Positions 18,934 through 27,912 of a stretch of DNA of 64,000 nt are shown one piece after another. Source of the DNA: Alteromonas abrolhosensis (GTDB lineage Bacteria > Pseudomonadota > Gammaproteobacteria > Enterobacterales > Alteromonadaceae); assembly GCF_001953635.1 (NCBI RefSeq), contig NZ_MEJH01000003.1, forward strand, positions 954,670-1,018,669, in the 5' to 3' direction. Each line of letters starts with the position of its first letter. Positions within the stretch are counted from its first letter, which is position 1. A program made the position numbers and the translations under genes. Below the pieces are notes generated by a model. It was given only the letters and a program-made list of their open reading frames with translations. It was not told the DNA's origin and searched no databases.

Positions 18934-19383
18934 ATGATTAAGAAACTACTAGGTGGCACAGCCCTCTTCTTTCTAGCCTCTAGCGCGTTTGCTAACGAGT
19001 GTGAGGTTACAGTGGAGTCGAATGATGCCATGCAGTTCAATACGTCGAATGTCACCATCCCTGCGAGCTGTAGCGAGTTTACGGTTACCCTGAAACACAC
19101 CGGTCAATTGCCTAAGCAATCTATGGGACATAACTGGGTAATGACTACAAAAGCTGATGGACAAGCCGTCGCAACAGATGGCATGGGTGCGGGCTTAGAC
19201 AACAACTACCTTAAACCTGACGACGAGCGAGTAATAGGTGCCACAAACATCATTGGCGGCGGCGAGCAGGCCTCTACCACCTTCTCTGTTGAAGGCCTAA
19301 ACAAAGATGAAGAATACATGTTCTTCTGCTCTTTCCCTGGCCATATAGGCATTATGAAAGGCACAGTTACATTTTCTAGCTAA
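18934..19383 (+). CDS. Azurin, type 1 blue copper protein
   Basis: Periplasmic electron carrier. A signal peptide is expected to be cut after AFA (residue 20). The copper ligands are all visible: H66 in MGHNW, C132 and H137 in FCSFPGHIG, and M141 in IMKG; the disulfide pair near C23 and C46 is also present. Length 149 is normal. It is monocistronic with its own terminator and lies divergent from the Fur-box operon. Confidence 0.95.
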   Translation: MIKKLLGGTALFFLASSAFANECEVTVESNDAMQFNTSNVTIPASCSEFTVTLKHTGQLPKQSMGHNWVMTTKADGQAVATDGMGAGLDNNYLKPDDERVIGATNIIGGGEQASTTFSVEGLNKDEEYMFFCSFPGHIGIMKGTVTFSS

Positions 19384-19397
19384 CTTTCCACGATAAT

Positions 19398-19424
19398 AAG
19401 GCGCGCTCATTAAAGTGCGCCTTT
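19398..19424 (+). terminator. Terminator of the azurin gene
   Basis: AAGGCGC (19398-19404) pairs with GCGCCTT (19417-19423) followed by T residues. Confidence 0.8.
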
Positions 19425-19460
19425 CTAAATGGATACCGCAAGGTCAAGGGAACGGTTGTA

Positions 19461-20708
19461 ATGGACACGACGTCTCAGGCATCAAAAAGCACAAAAGGGA
19501 TGTTTCTGCATAGGCACTTAGCCTACTTCTCAGGCAGCCTTTTTCGCAACCTGACTCGCGACGTTTTTTACCCACACCTCACTAATAAACGATTACTCAT
19601 GCCGCTTTTTATCGCGGTTCTCCTTGCCTACGACAATACTCGCCCTGTTACACTTTCAGTACTCTCAGATGCATATTTTCAAGTGGCCGCATTCGTGTAT
19701 GCTTCGCTTGCCCTTTATTATCTAGCTACATTGAGGGTTTCAGCAGATGCTATTGGCAATTACATGAGAGCGCATCCTGTTCACGAGGTGGGGTTGTCTG
19801 CCCTGCTTGGTGCCTTACCAGGCTGTGGCGGTGCTATTATCGTTGTTACGCAATATACACGGGGTGTAACTAGCTTTGGCGCGGTTGTAGCAGTATTGAC
19901 CAGCACCATGGGGGATGCGGCATTCCTATTACTCGCTCAAGCGCCGCTCGATGCTTTAACTGTAATGGCCGTTAGCGTGACGGTGGGTGCAGTAACTGGG
20001 CTGGTCGTTAACAAATTCCACAATTACCAAGCACCTGAAAATGAAGGCGATGTTTCCACGTCACAAAACTGTGAGAGTGCTCATGTAGTAAGCCGTAGCG
20101 CCATATCCATTTCCAAAATATTTTGGATGCTTGTCAGTTTGCCCTCGCTAGCTGTTGCACTTGCGCTAGCATTTCAGCTTCCCGTACACAATTACCTCGG
20201 AATTGATGAAAGCAGCTTAACCCTAATTGGTGCCACAGCATGTATTTCGAGCCTAGTGCTTTGGTGGTTGTGTGGTTCGGGAAGCGGGTATGCATCAATA
20301 ACAAAAGAAGATTTAATTCCGCCTCCGCCTAAGTGGCAGGAAAAGGCCGCGTTAGATACACAATTTGTACTAGCGTGGGTGGTGCTAGCATTTCTGATGT
20401 TCGAACTGTCTGTTGTTTGGTTTGGACTGGACATTGTTGGCATGTTTAACGCCATGGGGCCCGGATTGGTTGCCTTAGCAATAATCATTGGCTTCTTGCC
20501 TGGATGCGGCCCTCAGATACTGGTAACCACCTTATATTTAAACGGCGCAGTTCCCTTTTCAGCGCAGTTGGGCAATGCAATAAGTAATGACGGCGACGCC
20601 TTATTTCCAGCTATCGCTCTGTCTCCCAAAGCTGCTCTTATCGCCACACTATACTCTGCTATTCCAGCGTTTCTTGTAGGCTATGGCTACTGGTATTTAT
20701 TCGAATAA
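19461..20708 (+). CDS. Predicted heavy-metal exporter of the ArsP_2/putative manganese transporter type
   Basis: A multi-helix membrane protein built of two related halves: GALPGCGGAIIVVTQYTRG in the first is echoed by GFLPGCGPQILVTTLYLNG in the second, each followed by a G-D-A motif (MGDAAFLLL, DGDALFPAI). This two-repeat pattern is that of the ArsP_2 family of predicted 10-helix metal exporters. The central linker (about residues 190-215 and 275-290) is cytoplasmic-looking. The cargo is not known; manganese is only a database-style guess. It starts about 37 bp after the azurin terminator. Confidence 0.75.
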   Translation: MDTTSQASKSTKGMFLHRHLAYFSGSLFRNLTRDVFYPHLTNKRLLMPLFIAVLLAYDNTRPVTLSVLSDAYFQVAAFVYASLALYYLATLRVSADAIGNYMRAHPVHEVGLSALLGALPGCGGAIIVVTQYTRGVTSFGAVVAVLTSTMGDAAFLLLAQAPLDALTVMAVSVTVGAVTGLVVNKFHNYQAPENEGDVSTSQNCESAHVVSRSAISISKIFWMLVSLPSLAVALALAFQLPVHNYLGIDESSLTLIGATACISSLVLWWLCGSGSGYASITKEDLIPPPPKWQEKAALDTQFVLAWVVLAFLMFELSVVWFGLDIVGMFNAMGPGLVALAIIIGFLPGCGPQILVTTLYLNGAVPFSAQLGNAISNDGDALFPAIALSPKAALIATLYSAIPAFLVGYGYWYLFE

Positions 20709-20757
20709 AGCTTTTAAGCGCCAAGGCATAAAATAGGTTAGCGCTGCCTTTTAAGGA

Positions 20758-21465
20758 TTACTCTATTTCCACAGAAAGCGCCTCTTTCCACGGCACGCTG
20801 ATCTGATAATTGCCTTTACGGGTTTTGTATTGGTATACCGATGTAGAAAAGACAATAGATTCGACGTCGATATCCTCATCGATAGTAAGCATGACGTTAA
20901 CTGCCTGGAAAAAGCGAAAGCGATATTTTACGTCTTCTTCGAGCAGGTTAGACTCACCAGATTTCAGCGTAACGCTTTCGCCGTTACGCTGGCCCACTAT
21001 AGCAATGTCTAAACTGCCATTTATGACTGCCTTTTGCTGCTTAGACTGCAGTAAAACCAGCCTAAGTTGATATGTGTTATCACTTAACTTAAATACCTCA
21101 ACTCCTTCAATGACAAAACCGTCATCGGTTTTCTCTGGCGCCATGACGCGTTCATAGAAACTCAGAAGCTCCTGCTGCGCCTCAAGCTCTTTTTTCTGTT
21201 CGCTCAAGGTACTCGTAATATTCTCAGTTTCGAGTGTGGCCAGTTCCATGGCGACTTCAAGTTGATTCACCCTCGTAGTGAGCGCGTGATTTTCTTCCGA
21301 CAAAATCGCAATCGTTTCCTGTTGAGCCAGCACTTTTTTACTGTCGCCTTCATCAATTATTCGCGCCAGCTTGTAGCCAAACCCAACCATTGCGAACATG
21401 ATAAACGCTACTAGCAATGTCCACTTATAGTTGCCTAATACTTCTTTTAATTGGTCTGTCGTCAT
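20758..21465 (-). CDS. Membrane-anchored coiled-coil protein, DUF6776-like
   Basis: One N-terminal transmembrane segment (about residues 14-34, WTLLVAFIMFAMVGFGYKLA) is followed by a coiled coil of about 80 residues rich in E, Q and L, then a C-terminal beta-rich periplasmic domain (about 110-235). I do not know a function; the architecture matches a DUF family of single-pass envelope proteins. ATG 21465 is used; a GTG at 21489 would add eight residues, and neither has a strong ribosome-binding site. Confidence 0.7.
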   Translation of the reverse strand: MTTDQLKEVLGNYKWTLLVAFIMFAMVGFGYKLARIIDEGDSKKVLAQQETIAILSEENHALTTRVNQLEVAMELATLETENITSTLSEQKKELEAQQELLSFYERVMAPEKTDDGFVIEGVEVFKLSDNTYQLRLVLLQSKQQKAVINGSLDIAIVGQRNGESVTLKSGESNLLEEDVKYRFRFFQAVNVMLTIDEDIDVESIVFSTSVYQYKTRKGNYQISVPWKEALSVEIE

Positions 21466-21571
21466 GATTTCTACATCAACAAAAAACACCCTGCGCTAAG
21501 GCGCTCTAAACATTATGAATTTTAGGTGTTTATGGTAAGCTTCTATTTACGTTAATCTACTGTACCACAAC

Positions 21572-23248
21572 ATGCGCTTGCAGGCTTTAAGAGAGGAAGT
21601 AGCTCATCCACGCACATCCATTCAGTTGTGCATGCTGGGCATTGTCGGGGGAACCTGCGCGGCGCTTTTGATTATACTGTTTCGCCTTTGCGTAGAGTGG
21701 CTGCAAGAAACAGGTATTACGTCGCTTCAATCCGTTCTTGCCTATGACTGGTTAGTTTGGCTTATCATGCCATTTATCAGTGTAGGGCTAATTTTATTTA
21801 TTGCCTTTCTTACAGGCTTTAAGCACTACCGCCTTGGTATTCCCTTTGTTATACACAGAGTAAAATACTATTACGGCCACATTCCATTTAGAACTACAAT
21901 TAATCAGTTCTTTGGCGGCATGCTAGCGCTTGCTGGCGGATTTGTAGTGGGGAGAGAAGGCCCTTCTGTTCATTTAGGCGCCTCGGGCAGTAGCTTTTTA
22001 GGACAGTGGCTTCGCTTACCTTACAACAGCATTCGAATTCTCGCTGGTTGCGGCGTCGCGGCAGGAATATCAGCGTCTTTCAACACACCGTTTGCTGCCG
22101 TCATTTTCGTGATGGAAGTGGTACTTAGGGAATATAAAATACACATCTTTGTTCCCGTCATGTTGGCCGCAGCCTGCGGTTCTGTACTCACCCGCATCGT
22201 ATTTGGGGAGGTCAACGAGCTTTCATTTTTATCGTTTAATGCGTTTAGCCAATGGATGTATTTTTATTTAGTGTTACTCGGCATTCTGTTAGGCATGTTA
22301 GCGGTACTATTTAATAACCAACTCATGCGGGTGATGACGTGGTTTAGACCGGTTTCAATGGTGTGGCGTTTAATACTTGCCGCACTTATTACAGGTACTA
22401 TTGGCATGTTCATTCCTGAGGCCTTAGGTGCAAACTTCATGGACGTCGAACATTTGTTTGATAGTTCCCCCGGCGCTTTGTTGTTAGTGTCTACCTTGGT
22501 GTTTAAGGTAATCCTCGCTGTTTTTGCCATTGGACTTGGTATCCCAGGGGGGATAATTGGGCCGGTTATGGTGATTGGTATGCTGGCAGGCGCTGTACTT
22601 TTACTGCCGCTGTCGTACTTTATCAATGTGCCTGAATTTACTAATAGCTTTGCTCTGCTGGGCATTGCTGGCATGTTGACCGCCGTATTGCATGCTCCCC
22701 TTGCGGCGCTTTCCGCGGTTATGGAGCTATCCTACAGCCCTCAAATAATTCTGCCTGCCATGTTGGTTATTGTGCCTGCTTACGTGACCTCAACGCAGTT
22801 TTTTGGCAACCGTTCTATATTTATTCGCCAACTCGACTATCAAAACCTTCCTTACGCCATTTCGTCTATTCGCGAAGCGCTTGAGAAGACTGGGGTACTT
22901 GCGGCGATGAATACCGAGTACAAGCTATTTCATGACGCACCAGAGCAAGCAATAACCAATTATTTAGAAAGTGAACCCACAAAAATTGTCATTCAGAAAT
23001 CACGATTTGAAATAGATGTGCAGTATAAACTGGTCCAATACAATGTGAGTTTGGACCACGATGCAACTGCATTAAACTATTACGAAATGGAAGGTGTAAG
23101 CGCACAATCTACGCTTCACGAAGTATACGAACATCTCAAGAATTCGCGCTCTGGCGCAGTTTATATTTATGATCAGGAGCTTAACGATATTATTGGCGTA
23201 GTGACGTGGAATATCTTACAAAGCTTCTTACAGAAGGCGCATTATTAA
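21572..23248 (+). CDS. ClC family chloride channel/transporter with C-terminal domain
   Basis: Ten or more membrane helices of the ClC fold with the gating glutamate E129 in GREGPSVHLG and the later ion-path motif GIPGGIIGPVMVIG. The first selectivity motif reads YRLGIP instead of GSGIP, so the central chloride-binding Ser is absent; this marks a divergent subgroup and anion preference is uncertain. The C-terminal about 130 residues resemble a CBS-type regulatory region. hemJ begins one base after its stop, so the two genes form an operon. Confidence 0.88.
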   Translation: MRLQALREEVAHPRTSIQLCMLGIVGGTCAALLIILFRLCVEWLQETGITSLQSVLAYDWLVWLIMPFISVGLILFIAFLTGFKHYRLGIPFVIHRVKYYYGHIPFRTTINQFFGGMLALAGGFVVGREGPSVHLGASGSSFLGQWLRLPYNSIRILAGCGVAAGISASFNTPFAAVIFVMEVVLREYKIHIFVPVMLAAACGSVLTRIVFGEVNELSFLSFNAFSQWMYFYLVLLGILLGMLAVLFNNQLMRVMTWFRPVSMVWRLILAALITGTIGMFIPEALGANFMDVEHLFDSSPGALLLVSTLVFKVILAVFAIGLGIPGGIIGPVMVIGMLAGAVLLLPLSYFINVPEFTNSFALLGIAGMLTAVLHAPLAALSAVMELSYSPQIILPAMLVIVPAYVTSTQFFGNRSIFIRQLDYQNLPYAISSIREALEKTGVLAAMNTEYKLFHDAPEQAITNYLESEPTKIVIQKSRFEIDVQYKLVQYNVSLDHDATALNYYEMEGVSAQSTLHEVYEHLKNSRSGAVYIYDQELNDIIGVVTWNILQSFLQKAHY

Positions 23249-23249
23249 T

Positions 23250-23678
23250 ATGTACATTTTATGGTTTAAGGCTCTGCACATCTTTTTTATGCTTGCGTGG
23301 ATGGCCGGTCTTTTCTATCTACCTCGACTCTTCGTTTATCACGCAACAACGACATCACAAGTGGTTAAAGATGAATTTAAGGTCATGGAGCGCCGTCTAT
23401 GGTTCTTCGTAACTCCATTCGCCTTATTAACTCTAGCATTCGGCGTTGCGCTTATTGTCAGCTACGGTGGTACATGGTTTAAAATGTCGGGGTGGCTTCA
23501 TATAAAGTTACTGCTGTTGCTTGCTATTTATGGTTATCACTTCTATTTGTTTAAATTAATGAAGCAATTCGCACGTGACGAAAATAGACATTCTCCGCGC
23601 TTTTATCGCTTTTTAAACGAAGCGCCGGTGTTGCTCATTCTTGCTATTGTTTGCCTGGCTGTGGTGAAACCGCTTTAA
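23250..23678 (+). CDS. hemJ: Protoporphyrinogen IX oxidase HemJ
   Basis: Four-helix membrane enzyme that oxidises protoporphyrinogen IX in heme synthesis. The conserved H10 in WFKALHIFFMLAWMAG and the GWLHIKLLLLL segment with the conserved Lys are present; 142 residues is typical of HemJ. The ATG lies one base after the upstream ClC gene stop, which implies translational coupling. Confidence 0.9.
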   Translation: MYILWFKALHIFFMLAWMAGLFYLPRLFVYHATTTSQVVKDEFKVMERRLWFFVTPFALLTLAFGVALIVSYGGTWFKMSGWLHIKLLLLLAIYGYHFYLFKLMKQFARDENRHSPRFYRFLNEAPVLLILAIVCLAVVKPL

Positions 23679-23872
23679 AGGTAATACAAAACTAAATAGT
23701 AAAGAGAAACGTAAGAAGTGTGTCAAAGCCAGTACTCATGGAACCAGTGCTGCTGTGTAATGTGATAAGTAAATTGTAACTTAATGTAGAGCGTGTTGTA
23801 GTCATTACACAATACCGCCCATAACGTGTTATTTCTTGGGTTTAATGAATTGTTTATATCGGAATACTAACC

Positions 23873-24064
23873 ATGGATGACAGTAATCAACACCTCAAGC
23901 ATTTGCTTAAGCAAACAGACATCGCCTTCAAAGCGCTTATGAGAGAGCCTGCATCCAGGCTTTTGAACGAGCAATATGAAAAAGCGAAGCTAGAGCTGGA
24001 TAGCTACACTGCTTCGCTAAAACACACTTTAAACCAACGCCACCAGCAACAAAGACAACGTTAG
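23873..24064 (+). CDS. Small hypothetical protein, 63 residues
   Basis: A short, soluble, strongly helical and charged protein (QHLKHLLKQTDIAFKALM, NEQYEKAKLELDSYTASL) ending in a Q/R-rich tail. No domain recognised. It is followed by a convergent gene and preceded by 190 bp with no gene. Coding status is likely because the frame has an amphipathic heptad-like pattern; the ribosome-binding site is weak. Confidence 0.5.
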   Translation: MDDSNQHLKHLLKQTDIAFKALMREPASRLLNEQYEKAKLELDSYTASLKHTLNQRHQQQRQR

Positions 24065-24118
24065 TTCACAGTCGCGTAATTCGATTGTGTCTTTACTACA
24101 GGCTTAAGAAGTCTCAAG

Positions 24119-24826
24119 TTACGTAACCTTATTGAAGGTTTCAAACTGATTGGGCAACGCCCCTGCAAGCTCCCCTGATAATTTCGTGTAATCAGCTAGT
24201 ACCGACGGTAGTTGCTTAACAAGCATCTGAATATTGCTTTCCAGCTGCGCGGCTTGTTTGTCGTTTCTATACGACAACGCTAATTCTATATTGGCGAGCG
24301 TTGAGAATAATTTTAAACAGCGGGACAACCTTGCTTCTGCAGGCTCATTTGGCTGATGATGTGAATTATTTTCGCCTGCCTCTTCCTTATCTACTTCGCT
24401 TTTTTCTGACTGCTTTTCCCAGTGATTCCAGGCATTTTGCCACACAGGTTCTAACTGTTTATGCACTTGCAATAATCCGTTTAGCCAGCTTTCTAGTTCC
24501 TTTAACGGCCTAGCTGCTCCATGAATCTCAGACGTTTCGGTCAATTGACCGGGCAATGGCGATTTATCCTGACGCATGAAATCTAGATGTGCCCGCAGGC
24601 CGTTCATCAGTGTATCGGCAAGTTTGTCTACGTCTTTGTCTACAAGGTGACTATCGCTTGATTGAATAAGCCACGGCATCCACTGTTCGGGCATAGGGAT
24701 TTCTGGCGCTGACGCTACGGCGAAGATCATTCCATCCACTTGATAGGCACTTGGAAGCACATTCTCGAAGCTAGGAAGCGAAACAATACCGCTGATTATG
24801 TCTATTGGAAACCCGTCTTTCACCAT
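24119..24826 (-). CDS. UPF0149/YecA-YgfB-like protein
   Basis: The N-terminal half has the family pattern VDGMIFAVASAPEIPMPEQWMPWLI, similar to the LHGFLTGLAISPE...WLPWLL signature of YecA/YgfB proteins. The middle holds a conserved-looking helical block (LLQVHKQLEPVWQNAWNHW) and the rest a charged linker plus C-terminal helix. The zinc-binding SEC-C motif seen in some members is absent. Function unknown. Confidence 0.6.
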   Translation of the reverse strand: MVKDGFPIDIISGIVSLPSFENVLPSAYQVDGMIFAVASAPEIPMPEQWMPWLIQSSDSHLVDKDVDKLADTLMNGLRAHLDFMRQDKSPLPGQLTETSEIHGAARPLKELESWLNGLLQVHKQLEPVWQNAWNHWEKQSEKSEVDKEEAGENNSHHQPNEPAEARLSRCLKLFSTLANIELALSYRNDKQAAQLESNIQMLVKQLPSVLADYTKLSGELAGALPNQFETFNKVT

Positions 24827-24972
24827 TGCGTTCCTATTTTAATTTGCGTTCTGTTTTATGAAACGGTAGTCTGCGCGGCCACTTTACAGAGGGTGCGTTT
24901 TCTTACCTAATATCTACACAAAATAATGGGATATAAGGCTGAAGAAAAGCGGCTTATCTGTATTGGGTACGC

Positions 24973-25045
24973 GACAATAGGTTTAAAACCAATCTGTTAC
25001 TGTATTGGTTTAGCGGTACTGTTGCGTGCTCGCCTACCTATTGTC
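24973..25045 (+). promoter_or_regulatory. Nested stem-loop in the leader of the Nramp gene
   Basis: GACAATAGGT (24973-24982) pairs perfectly with ACCTATTGTC (25036-25045), and inside it AAACCAAT (24986-24993) pairs with ATTGGTTT (25004-25011). The structure ends 32 bp before the start codon. It may be a metal-responsive leader RNA or an operator; no known riboswitch motif was recognised. Confidence 0.45.
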
Positions 25046-25077
25046 ATGATAGCAAAACTTAACTAAGAGTCGTTGCA

Positions 25078-26274
25078 ATGGCAAAAGATAAATCAGGATA
25101 TATCATCGCGGCCGCCTTTATTGGCCCTGGAACAGTAACTACAGCAAGTCTGGCAGGTGCAAACTTTGGCTTTCACCTTGTATGGGCTCTGCTTTTCTCA
25201 ATATTCGCAACCATTATACTGCAAGACATGGCGGCGCGTCTGGGTGTGGCCAGCGGGCAGAGCTTAGCCAGTGCAATGAAAGACATGGCTTACAAGCCAT
25301 GGCTAAAGAACCTTTTTATCATACTTATCGTCAGTGCTATCGGCGTTGGCAATGCAGCCTATGAATCCGGTAACCTCACCGGTGCTGCTATTGGCCTAGA
25401 TGCTTTTATTAATATTGGTATAGGTCCCTGGGCCAGCATCCTCGGTGCTATTGCTATTGTACTGCTTTGGTCAGGTAGCTATAAGTGGATAGAAACAGTT
25501 TTAGTTTACCTTGTCTTCATTATGGCTGGCGTTTTTCTGATTACACTACTGGTAGCGAAACCTGATATTGCCGCTATGTTTAGCCAGCTCATATCACCTC
25601 GGCTAGATGCAGATGCCATCACGACGGTACTGGCGTTAATCGGCACAACCATAGTACCGTACAACCTGTTCCTTCACGCCAGTCTCGTTGCAAAATCATC
25701 GGAAGGCCAAGATAAACAAGAAGCGGTCATCGCCTGCCGAAACCAGTCAGCCAAAGCGATAAGTATGGGTGGCCTTATTACGCTTATTGTTATGGCGACT
25801 GCTATGATGGCGTTTTTCAATCAAGCAGCCACTATGGATGCTTCAAACATGGGTGAGCAGCTTAAACCGGTTCTAGGTGATAAGGCTCAGTGGTTCTTTG
25901 CACTCGGATTATTCGCAGCTGGCTTAACCAGTGCCATTACCGCTCCTTTAGCTGCCGCTTACGCCGTAACGGGGGCACTAGGGTTATCTGACGATATGCA
26001 GAGTAAAAGCTTTAAAACCGTATGGTTTATCATCATCGTAGTGGGTGTCAGCGTTGCTGCTCTTGGATTTAAACCCTTACCTGCAATCTTGTTTGCACAA
26101 GCGACTAATGCCCTTCTGCTGCCTATCATTGCTATATTTTTGCTTGTAGTTATGAATAAAAGCTCTGCGCTGGGTGAATTTAGAAACACGTGGAAAAGTA
26201 ACCTGGCAGGATTTCTTGTTGTAGGTACAGTGATTGGATTAGGTTTGTATAAACTAATCGGTGTGTTTAGCTAG
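25078..26274 (+). CDS. Divergent Nramp family transporter
   Basis: Eleven-helix Nramp-fold membrane protein. Homology to MntH is clear in the TM1 region (IIAAAFIGPGTVTTASLAGANFG), but the metal-binding DPGN motif is GPGT, removing both the Asp and the Asn. In TM6 the usual MPH is VPYN (TTIVPYNLFLHASLV), removing the Met. A classical Mn/Fe transport site is therefore missing, and another cation or role is likely. It starts shortly after a structured leader and ends at a strong terminator. Confidence 0.85.
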   Translation: MAKDKSGYIIAAAFIGPGTVTTASLAGANFGFHLVWALLFSIFATIILQDMAARLGVASGQSLASAMKDMAYKPWLKNLFIILIVSAIGVGNAAYESGNLTGAAIGLDAFINIGIGPWASILGAIAIVLLWSGSYKWIETVLVYLVFIMAGVFLITLLVAKPDIAAMFSQLISPRLDADAITTVLALIGTTIVPYNLFLHASLVAKSSEGQDKQEAVIACRNQSAKAISMGGLITLIVMATAMMAFFNQAATMDASNMGEQLKPVLGDKAQWFFALGLFAAGLTSAITAPLAAAYAVTGALGLSDDMQSKSFKTVWFIIIVVGVSVAALGFKPLPAILFAQATNALLLPIIAIFLLVVMNKSSALGEFRNTWKSNLAGFLVVGTVIGLGLYKLIGVFS

Positions 26275-26279
26275 CTGCA

Positions 26280-26482
26280 AAAATGGGGTCAGAGTAATTT
26301 TCTCCCTTTGTATGTCATTATAGTGTGCACTCGCAGGTAACAGTGAAATTACGTGACTAACAAAATAACTGCATATAAGAAGGGCCAAAGTAATACTTTG
26401 GCCCTTCTTTGTAGAACGCGTGGTTAAAAAAGTACTCTGACCCCAATTTGGGGCTGAAAAAGTACTCTGACCCCAATTTTTA
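26280..26482. repeat. Three copies of the GGGGTCAGAGTA motif, one inverted to the others
   Basis: TGGGGTCAGAGTAATTTT occurs on the plus strand near 26284, and two copies of the reverse form TACTCTGACCCCAATT lie at about 26433 and 26463, exactly 30 bp apart. The second of these runs up to the stop codon of the PatB-like gene. This motif is commonly seen next to REP-associated or Y1-type transposase genes, so it may be a mobile-element scar; no transposase is present. Confidence 0.6.
26377..26411 (+). terminator. Terminator of the Nramp gene
   Basis: AAGAAGGGCCAAAGT pairs perfectly with ACTTTGGCCCTTCTT around a 3-nt loop, followed by a weak T tract. Confidence 0.8.
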
Positions 26483-27655
26483 GCTGGCGAGGCGTTGGAG
26501 AATGTCTTGGAGCATGGCTTTGCTGCAGCCAAAGTTAATTCTGAAATGATCGGCCTTGTGAAAATCGATGCCTGGCGATGGTCCTACGCCTTTTTCTTCT
26601 GCCCACTGCTGTACGTTTTCTACACCCAGTCCACTGGCGTCTACCCACGCAAGAAACGTCGCGTCAGCTTTGAGCATTTTGAGACCGTCAATGCTGTTAA
26701 TGGTGTTAAATACCATCTCTCTGTTTTCACGCAAGTAGGTAAGCTGTTGCTGGTGCCAATCATCGCATTGAGTGAATGCCGCTTCTGTCGCCGCTAAACC
26801 TAATACTGTCACCCAAGGTACTATACCCGCAGCAGCATTGGTAAATGCCTGGCGTAATTGGCGATTAGGGATAATCGCAAAAGACGTACCCAAACCTGCA
26901 ATGTTGAATGTTTTACTGGCGGCCATTAACGTTACACTGTTTTCAGCGAGATTTGGCTCTCGACCCGCAGGGATGTGCTGTTTGCCTTCTTCTAAAATAA
27001 GGTCGCAGTGGATTTCATCAGAGCAAAGCTTAACGTTGTTCGCATTACAGATATCGGCAATGCGATCCAATTCTGCTTTAGTAAGTACCGAGCCTACGGG
27101 ATTCATCGGGTTACAAAGAATAAACAGCTTACATTTTGGATCGGCGGCTTCTTTTTCTAACGCGTCAAAATCTAGGGTGTAGCGCGCCCCTTCAACTCCT
27201 GAAATAGCGTCAGAACTAGTGCCATCGGCATTTTGTACTACCGTACCAATATCTACTCGCTCTAAACCATTGAGCTTGGGTGCAGCTAGCAGCGGAGGAT
27301 AATTAGGTGTTTGAATAAGTACTTTATCACCGGGTTCACAATAGGCTTTGCACGCTACGTTAAACGCTGGCACAACGCCTGGCGTCCATACTAGCCACTC
27401 TGGCTGTATATCCCAGTTATGCTTTTCTTTAAGCCATCTCACCACAGCCTGAATAGCACCTTCGTGATGCGCAGGCAGTATGTAACCCATATTGCCATGC
27501 TCAACCTGAGCAGATATGGCGTCTAAAATTGGCTGCGCGCAACGAAACTCAGTATCGGCAACCCACGCAGGAATAATGTCTTTCCCCTTGTACTTTTGCC
27601 ATTTAAACGAAAAGGTATTTTTTCTAGGAGGGGTATTATCGAATAAAGCGCTCAC
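26480..27655 (-). CDS. PatB/MalY-type pyridoxal phosphate lyase
   Basis: Fold type I PLP enzyme related to cystathionine beta-lyase MalY/PatB, which releases ammonia, pyruvate and homocysteine or other thiols. The PLP lysine is in AASKTFNIAGLG; CNPMNPVGSVL and SDEIHCDL hold the cofactor-binding Asn and Asp, and the C-terminal RINFGC Arg binds the carboxylate. Length 391 is normal. It is monocistronic; its stop codon abuts a GGGGTCAGAG-type repeat. Confidence 0.88.
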   Translation of the reverse strand: MSALFDNTPPRKNTFSFKWQKYKGKDIIPAWVADTEFRCAQPILDAISAQVEHGNMGYILPAHHEGAIQAVVRWLKEKHNWDIQPEWLVWTPGVVPAFNVACKAYCEPGDKVLIQTPNYPPLLAAPKLNGLERVDIGTVVQNADGTSSDAISGVEGARYTLDFDALEKEAADPKCKLFILCNPMNPVGSVLTKAELDRIADICNANNVKLCSDEIHCDLILEEGKQHIPAGREPNLAENSVTLMAASKTFNIAGLGTSFAIIPNRQLRQAFTNAAAGIVPWVTVLGLAATEAAFTQCDDWHQQQLTYLRENREMVFNTINSIDGLKMLKADATFLAWVDASGLGVENVQQWAEEKGVGPSPGIDFHKADHFRINFGCSKAMLQDILQRLAS

Positions 27656-27912
27656 ATTACATCCTGTTGCATAAAAACTTATATCAACAGTGTAGAATTT
27701 TAGCGCCTCATTAACTAGGGGCGTACGATGAATTTACCTAGATTTGCTATATCGAAATGTACTTTATTAGAGAAAAATTAACGCCTTAAAATAACAAATG
27801 GCTGATTGAACGCTGCGCTCTCTATCGTAACCCAATGAAGCACCAGCCACGTTTTAGCCCATAGACTGTAATCTCAATAGCATCGTGTTAAGCGCGAGAC
27901 TATTCCGCCGGT

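Noticed and set aside
26254..26532. A 92-codon minus-strand reading frame
   Set aside because: It consists mostly of the repeated motif and overlaps two real genes and the Nramp terminator.
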